From Anaerolineaceae bacterium (GTDB lineage: Bacteria > Chloroflexota > Anaerolineae > Anaerolineales > Anaerolineaceae): a stretch of DNA of 64,000 nucleotides. Made by a program: the position numbers and the translations under genes. Positions 8,014 through 17,597 of this stretch are shown here, piece after piece (positions within the stretch are counted from its first letter, which is position 1; each line of letters starts with the position of its first letter). The stretch covers positions 1,488,001-1,552,000 of the forward strand of contig JAENZD010000001.1 in NCBI GenBank assembly GCA_016841445.1, written 5' to 3'. Under the pieces are notes generated by a model that was given only the letters and a program-made list of their open reading frames with translations, had not been told where the DNA came from and searched no databases.

Positions 8014-9609
8014 ATGAAAAGAATACAGGGTTGGGGTAATAAAGAAACCGATTATCCTGTACCTGAACCTGCCAGTCACTATCTTGAAAACGTGGTTGGC
8101 CCACCCCATCAACTTCAAAAACTATCCACTGATGACCTGCTTAAGAAGGTGCCGCCATCGACAATTCCCAAACACCCGCTCATCACAACAGATCCTGAAG
8201 AACGCTTACGCCATGCGCGCGGCCAATCCCTGAATGATTGGGTAGATATGTATGACGGACTCGTGAACACCTTCCCGGATGGCGTGGCTTATCCCACTTC
8301 CGAAGCGGACGTGAAAGAATTGATCCAGTTTGCGAAGCGGGAAAAGATCAACCTGATCCCCTACGGGGGCGGGTCAAGCGTGGTGGGGCATCTCACCCCT
8401 CCTGATGAAGGCCCTCCCTCTTTAAGTGTTGATATGGCAAAAATGGACCAACTCCTGGATCTGAACGAGGAGAGCCATGAAGCCACTTTTGGTGCCGGCG
8501 TACGCGGTCCTAACCTGGAAAGTCAGCTTGAGAAACATGGCTATATCCTTGGCCATTTTCCCCAGTCCTGGGAATACGCCACCCTGGGCGGTTGGATCGT
8601 GACCCGATCCGTTGGACAGCAGTCCTACCATTACGGACGGATCGAACCGCTGTTCGTCAGTGGGCATATCGAAACGCCGAACGGACCCTGGGATCTGCCC
8701 CGAGTCCCAAAGAGCGCTGCCGGCCCTGACCTCCGGCAACTGCTGCTCGGTTCCGAAGGCCGGCTGGGTATCTTAACCCAGGCCACCATGCGAATCCGCC
8801 GGCTGCCTGAAGAAGAACGTTTTTATTCTGCATTCTTCCCAAATTTCGAGATCGGCACTGAGGCAGTGCGTGAGATCGCCCAGGCTGAACTGCCCCTTTC
8901 GATGGTGCGTTTGAGTGACCCCATGGAAACGGAAACGACTTTCCAACTTTCCGGTGAGGAAAAACTGGTTAAACTCGCTAAAAAAGGTCTCAACCTGTTC
9001 GGCCAAGGGGACGAGCGCTGTATGCTGATCTATGGGCTGACTGGCAATCACGCTGAAAACCAACTGGCAGACAGCCGCCTGGCCCATATCATTCGCAAAC
9101 ACAAAGGCATGATGGTGAAGTTCTATTTAGGTGAAGCATGGATGAAAAAACGCTTCCTGACACCTTACCTCCGCAATACCCTCTGGGAACTGGGTTACGC
9201 CCTTGATACTTTGGAAACCGCCTTACCCTGGGATAAATTAGGTCCAAGCAGAAAAGCGATCCTGAAGGCGATTGAGCATGGACTGGAAGCTGAAAATGAG
9301 CGCGTTCTTGTTTTTAGCCATATTTCCCATGTCTATACGAATGGCGGATCGTTGTATATCACCTACCTCTACCGTCGGGCGCAGGACCCACACCAGACCC
9401 TCTCTCGCTGGCAAACCCTTAAAGGTGCTGCCAGTGCAAAGATCGTCGAACTTGGAGGAACCATCACACACCAACACGGGGTCGGCCTTGACCATAAACC
9501 TTACCTACCAGGAGAAAAAGGTTCCATTGGGATGCAGATCATCCGGGATGTCATCAAATCTGCAGATCCCGAAGGAATCATGAACCAGTCTAAATTGATT
9601 GACCTGTAA
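8014..9609 (+). CDS. FAD-linked oxidase, alkyldihydroxyacetonephosphate synthase-like
   Basis: A 531-aa protein of the VAO/GlcD flavoprotein superfamily. The FAD-binding domain carries IPYGGGSSVVGHLTPP near residue 113 and ATLGGWIVTRSVGQQSYHYG near residue 190. The C-terminal part has ISHVYTNGGSLYITYLYR and THQHGVGLDH. These parallel the active-site tyrosine and the His-x-His region of alkyl-DHAP synthase, which exchanges the acyl group of acyl-DHAP for a fatty alcohol in ether-lipid synthesis. It sits between a FadR-like regulator and GlpD, which makes DHAP, and the context fits. A D-lactate or glycolate dehydrogenase is the main alternative, since the fold is shared. ATG is preceded by GGAGG. 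Confidence 0.75.
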   Translation: MKRIQGWGNKETDYPVPEPASHYLENVVGPPHQLQKLSTDDLLKKVPPSTIPKHPLITTDPEERLRHARGQSLNDWVDMYDGLVNTFPDGVAYPTSEADVKELIQFAKREKINLIPYGGGSSVVGHLTPPDEGPPSLSVDMAKMDQLLDLNEESHEATFGAGVRGPNLESQLEKHGYILGHFPQSWEYATLGGWIVTRSVGQQSYHYGRIEPLFVSGHIETPNGPWDLPRVPKSAAGPDLRQLLLGSEGRLGILTQATMRIRRLPEEERFYSAFFPNFEIGTEAVREIAQAELPLSMVRLSDPMETETTFQLSGEEKLVKLAKKGLNLFGQGDERCMLIYGLTGNHAENQLADSRLAHIIRKHKGMMVKFYLGEAWMKKRFLTPYLRNTLWELGYALDTLETALPWDKLGPSRKAILKAIEHGLEAENERVLVFSHISHVYTNGGSLYITYLYRRAQDPHQTLSRWQTLKGAASAKIVELGGTITHQHGVGLDHKPYLPGEKGSIGMQIIRDVIKSADPEGIMNQSKLIDL

Positions 9610-9625
9610 TAATCGGAGAGCCTTG

Positions 9626-11206
9626 ATGTTGAATCAAAACTGGCGGAAACAAACCTGGTCCGACCTCGACCAGCAATGGGATATCATTGTGATCGGCGGC
9701 GGGATCACCGGTGCCGGCATCTTCAATATGGCTGCCCAAAAAGGTCTGAAAGTCCTTTTGTTGGAAGCAAAAGACTTCAGTTTTGGCACGTCCAGCCGCT
9801 CATCAAAGTTGGTGCATGGGGGTATCCGCTACCTGAAAAATCACCAATTCGATGTAGTTCGGGAATCTGTCCACGAACGAGAACGCCTGATCCGCGAATC
9901 AGATGGCCTGGTGGATCCGATGGGGTTTGTATTCCCATCATTTGCGTCCCAACAGCAGGAAACCAAAATGATGAAATTAGGGGTGATCGTTTATGACCTG
10001 ATGGCACCCAAATGGCAGCATCGCACCCTAAAAAAAGAAAGCGTGCTGCGAGAAATTCCTGCCTTGAAACACGATGGCTTAGAAGGGGGTGTCCTGTATC
10101 ATGATACCCGTGTTGATGATTCACAGTTGGTAATGCGGGTCATTATGGATGGCATCAGGTACGGCGGTTTTGCGCTTAATTACGCCAAAGTAGAAGGATT
10201 CTGTAAAACGAGGTTCGGTTATGTTCAAGGGGTTATGGTCCGGGATCAAAGCGGAACATTGTCCCCTGATCAGAAAGAGATTAAAGGCACAGTCATCATC
10301 AATGCGACCGGTCCATGGTCAGACGAGTTACGTCACCAGGTCGGCGCAGAACCTAAATTGCGCCCTTTACGGGGCAGTCACCTGATCTTTTCCCAGGAAA
10401 AACTTCCAATCCATTCTGCAGTCACGATGGTACACCCGCGGGATCATCGTGCCCTGTTCGCCATCCCCTGGGAAAACCGCACATTGATTGGCACAACGGA
10501 TCTCGATCACACTGCCATCGAAGAAGAAACGCGCATCACCCAAAATGAGGTCGATTACCTGATCGAGGCTGCGCAGCATATCTTCAAAGATTTTCCGGTC
10601 AGTGAGGCGGATATCATTTCCACCTTCTCAGGCCTGAGACCCGTGATCAATACCGGCGCAGCGACACCTTCCAAAGAATCACGCGCCCATGGCTACTGGG
10701 AAGAGGATGGCCTGGTGACCATCTCTGGCGGCAAGCTAACCATTTTCCGGGTCATGGCAGCAGATGTCCTGAATTTCTGCCGGAATCGATTGCCAAACCA
10801 ACCAAAATTCAACCACCGCAGTCCCTGCTTCATCCATCCAAAGCCGCGTTCCCGGGCAGATCTGTCAGATCCGAACTGGCTCTTGATGGCCGGCAGACTT
10901 GGAAGCGATGTGAATCAATTTTTCAAAACAGCTATCGCTGAGCACCTTAACCCAATTGAACCGATCCCCCAACTTTGGGGAGAATTGGCCTGGGCAGCGC
11001 AGAATGAAGCTGTACTTCATCTCGATGATCTTCTGCTGCGGCGAGTACGGCTGGGTTTGCTGCTGCCAAATGGGGGACTAGATCAAATGGATCAGGTTAA
11101 GGAGCTCGTTCAGACACCTCTGGGGTGGTCAGACCAAACCTGGAAAACAGAGCTGGATCGTTACCACAAAATATGGAAATCGAATTATTATTTACCTGAG
11201 GATTAA
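9626..11206 (+). CDS. glpD: aerobic-type glycerol-3-phosphate dehydrogenase
   Basis: A 526-aa FAD enzyme that oxidises glycerol-3-phosphate to DHAP at the membrane surface. The N-terminus has the dinucleotide-binding motif IIVIGGGITGAGI, followed by the family signature SSRSSKLVHGGIRYL. ISGGKLTIFRVMA lies towards the C-terminus. The first in-frame ATG with a ribosome site (CGGAGAG, 8 nt upstream) is at 9626; a longer frame from 9599 has no site and overlaps the preceding gene. It lies 16 nt after the alkyl-DHAP-synthase-like gene and is probably co-transcribed, supplying or draining the DHAP pool. Length and domain order are normal. Confidence 0.9.
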   Translation: MLNQNWRKQTWSDLDQQWDIIVIGGGITGAGIFNMAAQKGLKVLLLEAKDFSFGTSSRSSKLVHGGIRYLKNHQFDVVRESVHERERLIRESDGLVDPMGFVFPSFASQQQETKMMKLGVIVYDLMAPKWQHRTLKKESVLREIPALKHDGLEGGVLYHDTRVDDSQLVMRVIMDGIRYGGFALNYAKVEGFCKTRFGYVQGVMVRDQSGTLSPDQKEIKGTVIINATGPWSDELRHQVGAEPKLRPLRGSHLIFSQEKLPIHSAVTMVHPRDHRALFAIPWENRTLIGTTDLDHTAIEEETRITQNEVDYLIEAAQHIFKDFPVSEADIISTFSGLRPVINTGAATPSKESRAHGYWEEDGLVTISGGKLTIFRVMAADVLNFCRNRLPNQPKFNHRSPCFIHPKPRSRADLSDPNWLLMAGRLGSDVNQFFKTAIAEHLNPIEPIPQLWGELAWAAQNEAVLHLDDLLLRRVRLGLLLPNGGLDQMDQVKELVQTPLGWSDQTWKTELDRYHKIWKSNYYLPED

Positions 11207-11246
11207 GGTAAATTTCTTAATAATCCCTATTAATTTTGGAACCATC

Positions 11247-11271
11247 CCGTCACCAGGCAGCCCAGTGACGG
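11247..11271 (+). other. intercistronic hairpin
   Basis: CCGTCAC at 11247-11253 pairs perfectly with GTGACGG at 11265-11271 across an 11-nt loop. No T-run follows. It lies between glpD and the kinase gene, 19 nt before the ATG, and could protect or process the transcript rather than terminate it. Confidence 0.5.
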
Positions 11272-11290
11272 TCCTACCATCGGAGGAATT

Positions 11291-12838
11291 ATGTCTGGCG
11301 AAACTCTCCTGGCTATTGATAACGGCACACAAAGCGTACGGGCACTCCTGTTTGACCTCAGGGGAAAGCTGGTCGCCAAAAAGCGCATCCCTATCCAACC
11401 CTATTATTCACAAAAAAACGGTTGGGCAGAACAGGATCCTGGTTTTTTCTGGGATGCTGTTTGCCAAGCCTGCCAGGGTTTATGGAATATGGAAGGCGTG
11501 GACAAGACCGCAATAGCTGGAGTCGGGTTAACGACACAGCGCTCAACCGTGATCAACCTCGATAAAAACCAACAGCCCTTACGGCCTGCAATGGTCTGGT
11601 TAGATCAGCGCCGCACGGAGGGATTGGATCCCGTGGGCGGTCTTTGGGGATTTCTTTTCAGGGTTGCAGGCATGCGCGAAACGGTTAAATATTTACAGGC
11701 TGAAGCAGAAGCGAACTGGATCAAGACCCATCAACCTGAAATTTGGTCAAAAACAGATAAATATGTATTTCTTTCAGGATATCTCACCCATAAATTGGTC
11801 GGGAAAGTGATCGATTCAGTTGGATGCCAGGTCGGCTATGTCCCTTTTGATTATAAAAAGCAGGAATGGGCTGGTTCATCTGATTGGCGCTGGGATGCCG
11901 TTCAGGTAGAACGAGAAATGCTCCCGGAGCTGGTCCAACCTACCGAACTGCTTGGTCATATCACCCGGGAAGCCTCCCAGGAGACCGGTATTCCCGAAGG
12001 GCTGCCCCTGATTGCGGCAGCAGCAGATAAAGCGACGGAAGTCATCGGTGCTGGCTGCCTGGATCCTCACATCGGGTGCCTCAGCTACGGTACAACAGCG
12101 ACTATCAATACCACACACAAAAAATATACCGAAGTCATCCCGCTCATCCCGCCTTACCCTGCAGCTGTCCCGGGAGCATATTCACTGGAAGTCCAAATTT
12201 ATCGCGGTTTCTGGATGGTGAGCTGGTTTAAAGAAGAATTCGGCCTCCTGGAACGCAAAGAGGCTGAAAAACTCGGTGTAGAACCGGAAGCTTTATTCGA
12301 TACGCTTCTTGAATCGGTACCGGCGGGTGCTGAAGGGTTGGTTTTGCAGCCTTATTGGTCACCTGGCTTGAAAATCCCAGGGCCGGAAGCACGTGGGGCA
12401 GTTATTGGCTTCCAGGATAACCATACCCGGGCACATTTTTACCGGGCGATCATAGAAGGGCTGGCATTTGGACTGCGGGAAGGTGCACAGCGGACAGAAA
12501 AACGCTCTCATATTCCGATCACCGAATTACGGGTTGCAGGCGGGGGCAGCCAGAGCCCCAATGCCATTCAAATTACGGCTGACATCTTTGGATTACCGGT
12601 CTCACGCCCCCATGTCTACGAAGCGTCCGGCTTGGGGACGGCCATTGATGTCTCTGTCGGTCTGGGACTTCATCCAAATTTCGAGATTGCTGTCAAAGAA
12701 ATGACCCATCTTAGAGATACCTTCGAACCAAACAAGGACAGTCACCAGGTTTACAGCAAATTATTTGGCCAGGTTTATAAAAAGATGTACCGCCGGTTAA
12801 AACCGCTCTACAACGAGATACAGGAGATCATTAAATAG
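11291..12838 (+). CDS. FGGY-family carbohydrate/polyol kinase (glycerol kinase-like)
   Basis: A 515-aa two-domain sugar kinase. The N-terminal phosphate-binding strand is [17 protein letters not shown]. The substrate region carries [15 protein letters not shown] and [10 protein letters not shown]. The C-terminal FGGY domain has [17 protein letters not shown] and the nucleotide-binding motif [20 protein letters not shown]. It phosphorylates a polyol or ketose with ATP. The genes around it (glpD, alkyl-DHAP-synthase-like) suggest glycerol or a related triol, but the substrate cannot be read from sequence; xylulose-type kinases look alike. Start ATG follows CGGAGGAATT, a strong ribosome site. 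The 84-nt gap to glpD contains a hairpin and could attenuate expression. Confidence 0.85.
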   Translation: MSGETLLAIDNGTQSVRALLFDLRGKLVAKKRIPIQPYYSQKNGWAEQDPGFFWDAVCQACQGLWNMEGVDKTAIAGVGLTTQRSTVINLDKNQQPLRPAMVWLDQRRTEGLDPVGGLWGFLFRVAGMRETVKYLQAEAEANWIKTHQPEIWSKTDKYVFLSGYLTHKLVGKVIDSVGCQVGYVPFDYKKQEWAGSSDWRWDAVQVEREMLPELVQPTELLGHITREASQETGIPEGLPLIAAAADKATEVIGAGCLDPHIGCLSYGTTATINTTHKKYTEVIPLIPPYPAAVPGAYSLEVQIYRGFWMVSWFKEEFGLLERKEAEKLGVEPEALFDTLLESVPAGAEGLVLQPYWSPGLKIPGPEARGAVIGFQDNHTRAHFYRAIIEGLAFGLREGAQRTEKRSHIPITELRVAGGGSQSPNAIQITADIFGLPVSRPHVYEASGLGTAIDVSVGLGLHPNFEIAVKEMTHLRDTFEPNKDSHQVYSKLFGQVYKKMYRRLKPLYNEIQEIIK

Positions 12839-12881
12839 ATGCAAGGCAATCAGGACACTGGCTTAGCAAAGGAAGAAAATA

Positions 12882-13259
12882 ATGCCTGATCCAGATCAAT
12901 TTAAACAGCAAATTACATTTTTGCATGCCGCTGATTTACCATCTACCCAACGCTTTTATTCAGACTATCTGCATTTACCTTTGGTTCGGGACCAGGGGAA
13001 TTGCTTGATATTCAGTGTCAACCGTGGGGCATATCTTGGATTTTGTGAACATATCGAACCTATTCAACCGGGCCGAAAAGTCATCCTGACACTGGTTAGT
13101 GATGATGTTGATGGCTGGTTTGAGAAGCTTAAAGACAGGGGTATTAAGATCGTTTCTCCACCGAAATTCAATCCAAAATACCAGATCTATCATTTCTTCC
13201 TTGTCGACCCTGATGGCTATTGGGTTGAAATCCAGAGATTCGAAGAACCCCTTTATTAA
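12882..13259 (+). CDS. VOC-superfamily (glyoxalase/dioxygenase-like) protein
   Basis: A 125-aa single-domain vicinal-oxygen-chelate protein. It has the expected paired beta-alpha-beta units: FLHAADLPSTQRFYSDYLHL at the start, GAYLGFCEH in the middle and FFLVDPDGYWVEIQRFEEP at the end. The last motif carries the usual metal-binding Glu. The family includes glyoxalase I, fosfomycin-resistance enzymes and ring-cleaving dioxygenases, and this small generic form cannot be assigned a substrate. It follows the FGGY kinase by 43 nt on the same strand. It could remove a reactive triose-phosphate by-product such as methylglyoxal, which would suit the operon, but that is inference. Confidence 0.75.
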   Translation: MPDPDQFKQQITFLHAADLPSTQRFYSDYLHLPLVRDQGNCLIFSVNRGAYLGFCEHIEPIQPGRKVILTLVSDDVDGWFEKLKDRGIKIVSPPKFNPKYQIYHFFLVDPDGYWVEIQRFEEPLY

Positions 13260-13474
13260 TCATGCAGACGAACCCTTCATTTCAAAATAAGTTTTGATCA
13301 TCCTCATCCAAAAGGAAAGACAATCAACCTTATTGATTAGGACGATTCAATCAATCTAAGCAAGCTCGCGGGTTATAATAGGATAAAATTTACAAAAATT
13401 TAAAGGACCAGGGACACGCATATCCTGAGAGTCCAACCTGATCATTTTGGTTCAGAAGAAATCATAGGAAGATT

Positions 13475-14737
13475 ATGCCTGAATATTCATTGCCTTATGG
13501 GTTCAAAAATCTAACATTCAATTTGCCGGATAATTTTCAAGTTGATGTGCTCCTTCCGAGCTCTCCAAAACCGATTGAAAATCCAGAACAAGCGATCCTT
13601 TCAGCTTTGGAATCACCACTCGGAAAGGCATCCCTTCTTGAATTCTCTGGCATTGAATCCATTGGAATCGCAATTAACGACAAAACACGTCCGGTTCCAA
13701 AACAGGATGTGATAGCGCCTCTCCTGAATGCATTGAAACTTTTGGAGGTGTCAGAAGAGCGGATAACCTTCTTCATCGGGACGGGTACGCACATCATGAC
13801 TGCCGATGAACTCCCTCGCATTCTCAGCCAGGAAATCATCGACCGCTACCCCGTCGTTATTCACGATTGTGATACCTCAGCGATGATTGACCTCGGGGAA
13901 ACAGCCCGAGGCACGCCGATTAAAATAAACGCTGAATACTACAACTGTGATTTAAAAATAACAGTTGGGAATGTTGAACCCCATCACTTTATGGGTTTCT
14001 CAGGTGGTGTTAAGACAGCGGCAATCGGGCTGGCAAGCAGGGAAACAATCACACAAAATCATGCCATGCTGACCCACCCTAAAGCTAAAACCGGCATTTT
14101 CCATGTCAACCCCATGCGCCAGGACCTTGAAGAAATTGGTCGTAAGATGGGAATCCATTTCTCGCTCAGCACCATCCTCGACGAAGAAAAAAATATTCTG
14201 AAGGTCTATTTTGGAGATCCGCAAATCGTGATGAAACGAGCGATCCCTGGAATCCGGGAAAACTTCGGTGCCCAGGTTTCAGAACCCTATGACCTTGTGA
14301 TTGCCTCGCCTGGCGGAGCACCCAAAGACATTAATCTCTACCAGGCAGAAAAGGGATTGACCCAGGCGGCCAATATCACCAGAAAAGGCGGATGGGTTGT
14401 TCTGGTCGCGGCCTGCCCGGAAGGCTCCGGGAGTAAGAAGTATGAAAACTATGTCACCAACGCTGGCTCTCATGAAGCGATCATCCAGCAATTCAAAGAA
14501 GGTTTTTTTGAGGTCGGCCCGCACAAAGCTTACCAGATCGCAGAAGAAGCCATTAAGAAAAACATTGTCCTTGTTTCAGATATCCCGCCTGAGAGGGTGA
14601 ATTCCTGGAAAATTACACCCAGTACGCCGGATTTGATCGAGCCGTTGATCAAATGGATCTCAGAGCGTCTACCCGAACATGCCAGAATTGCCATCTTACC
14701 CAATGCAACCCACACCATGACAGAGGTTAAGAAATGA
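13475..14737 (+). CDS. LarA-like (nickel-pincer lactate racemase family) protein
   Basis: A 420-aa protein of the LarA/DUF2088 family, which racemises lactate or related 2-hydroxyacids using a covalently bound nickel-pincer nucleotide. The motif DKTRPVP lies near residue 69. GTGTHIMT carries the first catalytic His. GNVEPHHFMGFSGGVKTAA carries the second His and the Lys that anchors the cofactor. A further NHAMLTHPKAKTG follows. The length is normal. No larB, larC or larE genes for cofactor assembly are in this window, so they must lie elsewhere or the protein works differently. It overlaps the next gene by 4 nt (ATGA). The substrate may not be lactate, because the family covers many 2-hydroxyacids. 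Confidence 0.8.
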   Translation: MPEYSLPYGFKNLTFNLPDNFQVDVLLPSSPKPIENPEQAILSALESPLGKASLLEFSGIESIGIAINDKTRPVPKQDVIAPLLNALKLLEVSEERITFFIGTGTHIMTADELPRILSQEIIDRYPVVIHDCDTSAMIDLGETARGTPIKINAEYYNCDLKITVGNVEPHHFMGFSGGVKTAAIGLASRETITQNHAMLTHPKAKTGIFHVNPMRQDLEEIGRKMGIHFSLSTILDEEKNILKVYFGDPQIVMKRAIPGIRENFGAQVSEPYDLVIASPGGAPKDINLYQAEKGLTQAANITRKGGWVVLVAACPEGSGSKKYENYVTNAGSHEAIIQQFKEGFFEVGPHKAYQIAEEAIKKNIVLVSDIPPERVNSWKITPSTPDLIEPLIKWISERLPEHARIAILPNATHTMTEVKK

Positions 14738-15483
14738 ACAATAACGAATTTATCAAAAATCCGCAACTTGATGGCGATGATTTCTTACTACCAGGGAATT
14801 CAACCGGCATCCTCTTGATCCACGGTTTCACTGCCACAACCGCAGAAGTCCGATTGATGGCGGATAAACTCCATCAATCTGGTTTCACAACAGCCGGTCC
14901 ACTTCTGCCCGGGCATGGCACCCACCCGGATGATTTAAACCGTGTTAAATGGCCAATGTGGGTTGAAAAAGTGAAAAAGACTTATGAATCCCTGTTGGAG
15001 AACTGCCAGCAGGTTTATGTGATAAGCCAATCAATGGGATGCCTCCTGGCCATTGAATTGGCTGCTCAACATCCGGAAATCGCTGGATTGATGCTCTTTG
15101 CACCTGCCATAAAAGTGCCAAAGTTGTGGTTGTCCGATTTCCTTGGTTTATTTAAACCCTGGTTGGTTAAATCCGGTAAGGAAGATGGGCTGCCCTGGAA
15201 AGGATACAATGTCTATCCGTTCAAAGGTGCCCACCAGATGTACTTGCTCCAAAAGCATTGTAGGAAAATCCTGCCAAAAATAACACAACCCACCCGGGTG
15301 TTCACTGGTGGCCGTGACCATTCGATTGCACCAGAATCAGCAAAGATCATACTGGAAGGTATCCATTCGAATGATAAATGCCTCAAGCATTTTCCCAACA
15401 GCCCTCACTGCATCCTTCTTGATCGTGACCTTGATCAAGCGGTGTCGGACGTTCTTTCTTTCATCAACCGGACAAAGGCCTAA
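14734..15483 (+). CDS. alpha/beta hydrolase, carboxylesterase/monoacylglycerol-lipase-like
   Basis: A 249-aa alpha/beta hydrolase. The oxyanion-hole strand reads GILLIHGFTATTAEVR. The nucleophile elbow is SQSMG near residue 94; most relatives have Gly at the first position. The acid lies in VFTGGRDHSIAPESA and the catalytic His in FPNSPHCILLDRD. It is closest in pattern to the thermostable Est30/YvaK carboxylesterases and monoacylglycerol lipases that cleave short to medium acyl esters. The start overlaps the LarA-like gene by 4 nt, so the two are translationally coupled. No signal peptide is visible, so it acts in the cytoplasm. Confidence 0.85.
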   Translation: MNNNEFIKNPQLDGDDFLLPGNSTGILLIHGFTATTAEVRLMADKLHQSGFTTAGPLLPGHGTHPDDLNRVKWPMWVEKVKKTYESLLENCQQVYVISQSMGCLLAIELAAQHPEIAGLMLFAPAIKVPKLWLSDFLGLFKPWLVKSGKEDGLPWKGYNVYPFKGAHQMYLLQKHCRKILPKITQPTRVFTGGRDHSIAPESAKIILEGIHSNDKCLKHFPNSPHCILLDRDLDQAVSDVLSFINRTKA

Positions 15484-15658
15484 GGCAAACATAACTTAAT
15501 TCCATAAAGTGATATTGAACTAATTATTACCTGGCCAACTGGCGAGGCACTATTTAGGCCGCAAACCTGTCCTTTTTTATTTGACAGTAAAATTCCTTCA
15601 AGGTAAACTTGGAATCTCGGGAACAGAACAATTTGCAAACCTCACACTGGAAATCACA

Positions 15659-15805
15659 ATGGGTCAAATACATGATCCTTTATTGATGTGTGCCTGTAAA
15701 AACCTACATGCAGGACTTCGCTGGAAACACATCTCGTATTGTCCTGCCTGCAAACCATTAATGAAACCTGGAGATGGGAATTGTGTCTGCTATGAAATAT
15801 TATGA
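15659..15805 (+). CDS. putative six-cysteine mini-protein
   Basis: A 48-aa frame with six cysteines arranged CxC, CxxC and CxC (positions 11/13, 28/31 and 42/44). The CxxC is YCPACKP. A weak ribosome site (GGAAA) lies 7 nt before the ATG. It ends inside the start of the ABC-exporter gene, so translation could be coupled. The pattern is that of a small zinc ribbon or a Cys-rich peptide. The downstream genes encode a heterodimeric ABC exporter and a DUF692/MNIO-like enzyme, a family that modifies Cys residues of precursor peptides, so this could be a RiPP precursor. A longer version from TTG at 15581 is possible. It may also be spurious; the only support is context, the Cys pattern and the overlap. 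Confidence 0.4.
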   Translation: MGQIHDPLLMCACKNLHAGLRWKHISYCPACKPLMKPGDGNCVCYEIL

Positions 15806-17597
15806 TATTGATCTGAAGAAAACGCTCTCAAAGAAGCGAATGGTCGGTTTGCTGCGGTTAATGAAGGGGTACCACTGGCTCTATATCGGCGCTACCGTCG
15901 CTCTGGCCATCGCAACCATCTCACGAACCGGAATCTACCTGATCATACGGCAATTCATTGATGATGTTGTCCTTGCAGGCAATTATGGAACCAACTTAAT
16001 TCGGGTGATCCTATTTTTCATTGGGTTATCTCTCCTGCAGGGTGCCTTTTCATTTGTTTCAGGTTGGCTGGCATCGAAAACTGCGGAAAGCAGCACACGG
16101 CGGCTGCGTAACTACCTTTTCGATCATCTTCAAAGACTACCGTATGCTTATCATGCTGAATCTAAAACGGGAGAATTGATTTCAAGGGCAACTTCCGATG
16201 TGGATGCTATCAACCGTTTTTATGGTGAACAAGCCATCGGGATCGGGCGCATTCTCTTAATGTTCATTGTCAACTTCATCGCCATCCTTCAGCTCAACAC
16301 CCGTTTGGCTCTAATTTCGGTCATTGCTGTTCCGGTGATCGTTGGTGTCTCAATCTTCTTCTTTTCCAAGGTTTCGAAAGCCTACGAAGAATACCAGGAG
16401 CAGGAGGCAACACTCAGCAGCCGTCTGCAGGAAAACCTGACCGGTGTCAGGGTGGTGAAAGCCTTTGCCAGGCAGGGCTATGAAAGCTATAAGTTTGATC
16501 AGGAAAACTGGCAGAAATTCAAGCTCGGTAAAAAGCTACTCTCGATACATTCTCTTTTCTGGCCGATATCCGATATTATCTGCGGTGCACAAATGCTGAC
16601 CGCGTTTTTTGTAGGCGCCATGATGGCACTCAATCAGGAAATCACGGTTGGCACCTATATCGCTTTTGCATCCCTGGTGATCTGGATCATCTGGCCAATG
16701 CGGGGGTTAGGCCGGCTGATCGTCCAAACCTCCACAGGCATGGTTTCTTATTCTCGTGTGGTCGAGATATTAAAACAGGATCGCGAACCATTGAACGAAG
16801 GGGATTATCTCCCGGATGGCAATGTCAATGGAGAAATCATCTTCAAGGATGTATGCTTCTCTTATGAAGAAGATCATCCCGTCCTGCATGAAATCAATTT
16901 TGTTTGCAACCCGGGAGATGTCATTGCGCTCCTGGGATCAACAGGGTCCGGGAAAACATCACTGGTCAATCTCCTCCCGAGATTCTACGATGCCGATAGC
17001 GGATCGATAACGTTGGATGGGGTGGAACTTACAAGATACCCGAGGAAATACTTGCGATCTCAAATTGGTATTGTTGAACAGGAGCCTTTCTTATTCTCAA
17101 GGTCCATTAAAGAGAATATCAAATACGGTGTGCTGCGGGACGTCTCTGATGAAGAAGTCATCCAGGCCGCAAAATTTGCAGCCATACACGATGTCCTTTC
17201 AGCGTTTCCTGATGGCTATGAGACCCTCGTTGGGGAGAGAGGCGTCACATTATCCGGTGGGCAAAAACAGCGGGTCGCCATCGCCAGGGCATTGCTCAAA
17301 AATCCAAGTATCCTGATCCTGGATGATTCAACATCCAGTGTGGATACTGAAACTGAGGCCCAGATCCGGGCCGCGCTCAATAAATTGATGCAGAACCGGA
17401 CGACCTTCATTATCGCGCATCGGATTCAAAGCGTGATGGCAGCTAACCTGATCCTCGTTTTTGACAAAGGTAAGATCGTTCAAAAAGGAACACATGAAGA
17501 ACTGATGAAGCAGAGTGGGATGTATCGTGAGATTTTTGACATCCAAACCCGCATCGAAGTTGAATTAGAAAAGGAAATTTCAAGTGTCAACGTTTGA
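15774..17597 (+). CDS. ABC exporter half-transporter, degenerate-site subunit
   Basis: A 607-aa half-transporter: about six membrane helices (residues 1-330), then an ATPase domain. Walker A is GSTGSGKTS, the signature LSGGQKQR. The Walker B reads ILILDDSTSSVD, so the usual catalytic Glu is Asp. This is the hallmark of the non-catalytic partner in heterodimeric exporters such as BmrC/BmrD and TM287/288. The next gene encodes the partner with an intact site and overlaps by 14 nt. Start choice is uncertain: the ATG at 15774 abuts GGAG, and 15792 (MKYYDID) is an alternative. Substrates could be lipids, drugs or peptides. Position suggests export of the mini-protein or of a product of the MNIO-like enzyme. 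Confidence 0.9.
   Translation: MGIVSAMKYYDIDLKKTLSKKRMVGLLRLMKGYHWLYIGATVALAIATISRTGIYLIIRQFIDDVVLAGNYGTNLIRVILFFIGLSLLQGAFSFVSGWLASKTAESSTRRLRNYLFDHLQRLPYAYHAESKTGELISRATSDVDAINRFYGEQAIGIGRILLMFIVNFIAILQLNTRLALISVIAVPVIVGVSIFFFSKVSKAYEEYQEQEATLSSRLQENLTGVRVVKAFARQGYESYKFDQENWQKFKLGKKLLSIHSLFWPISDIICGAQMLTAFFVGAMMALNQEITVGTYIAFASLVIWIIWPMRGLGRLIVQTSTGMVSYSRVVEILKQDREPLNEGDYLPDGNVNGEIIFKDVCFSYEEDHPVLHEINFVCNPGDVIALLGSTGSGKTSLVNLLPRFYDADSGSITLDGVELTRYPRKYLRSQIGIVEQEPFLFSRSIKENIKYGVLRDVSDEEVIQAAKFAAIHDVLSAFPDGYETLVGERGVTLSGGQKQRVAIARALLKNPSILILDDSTSSVDTETEAQIRAALNKLMQNRTTFIIAHRIQSVMAANLILVFDKGKIVQKGTHEELMKQSGMYREIFDIQTRIEVELEKEISSVNV

Noticed and set aside
15581-15658. N-terminal extension of the six-Cys frame from TTG
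   Set aside because: No ribosome site fits the TTG; the ATG at 15659 is better supported.
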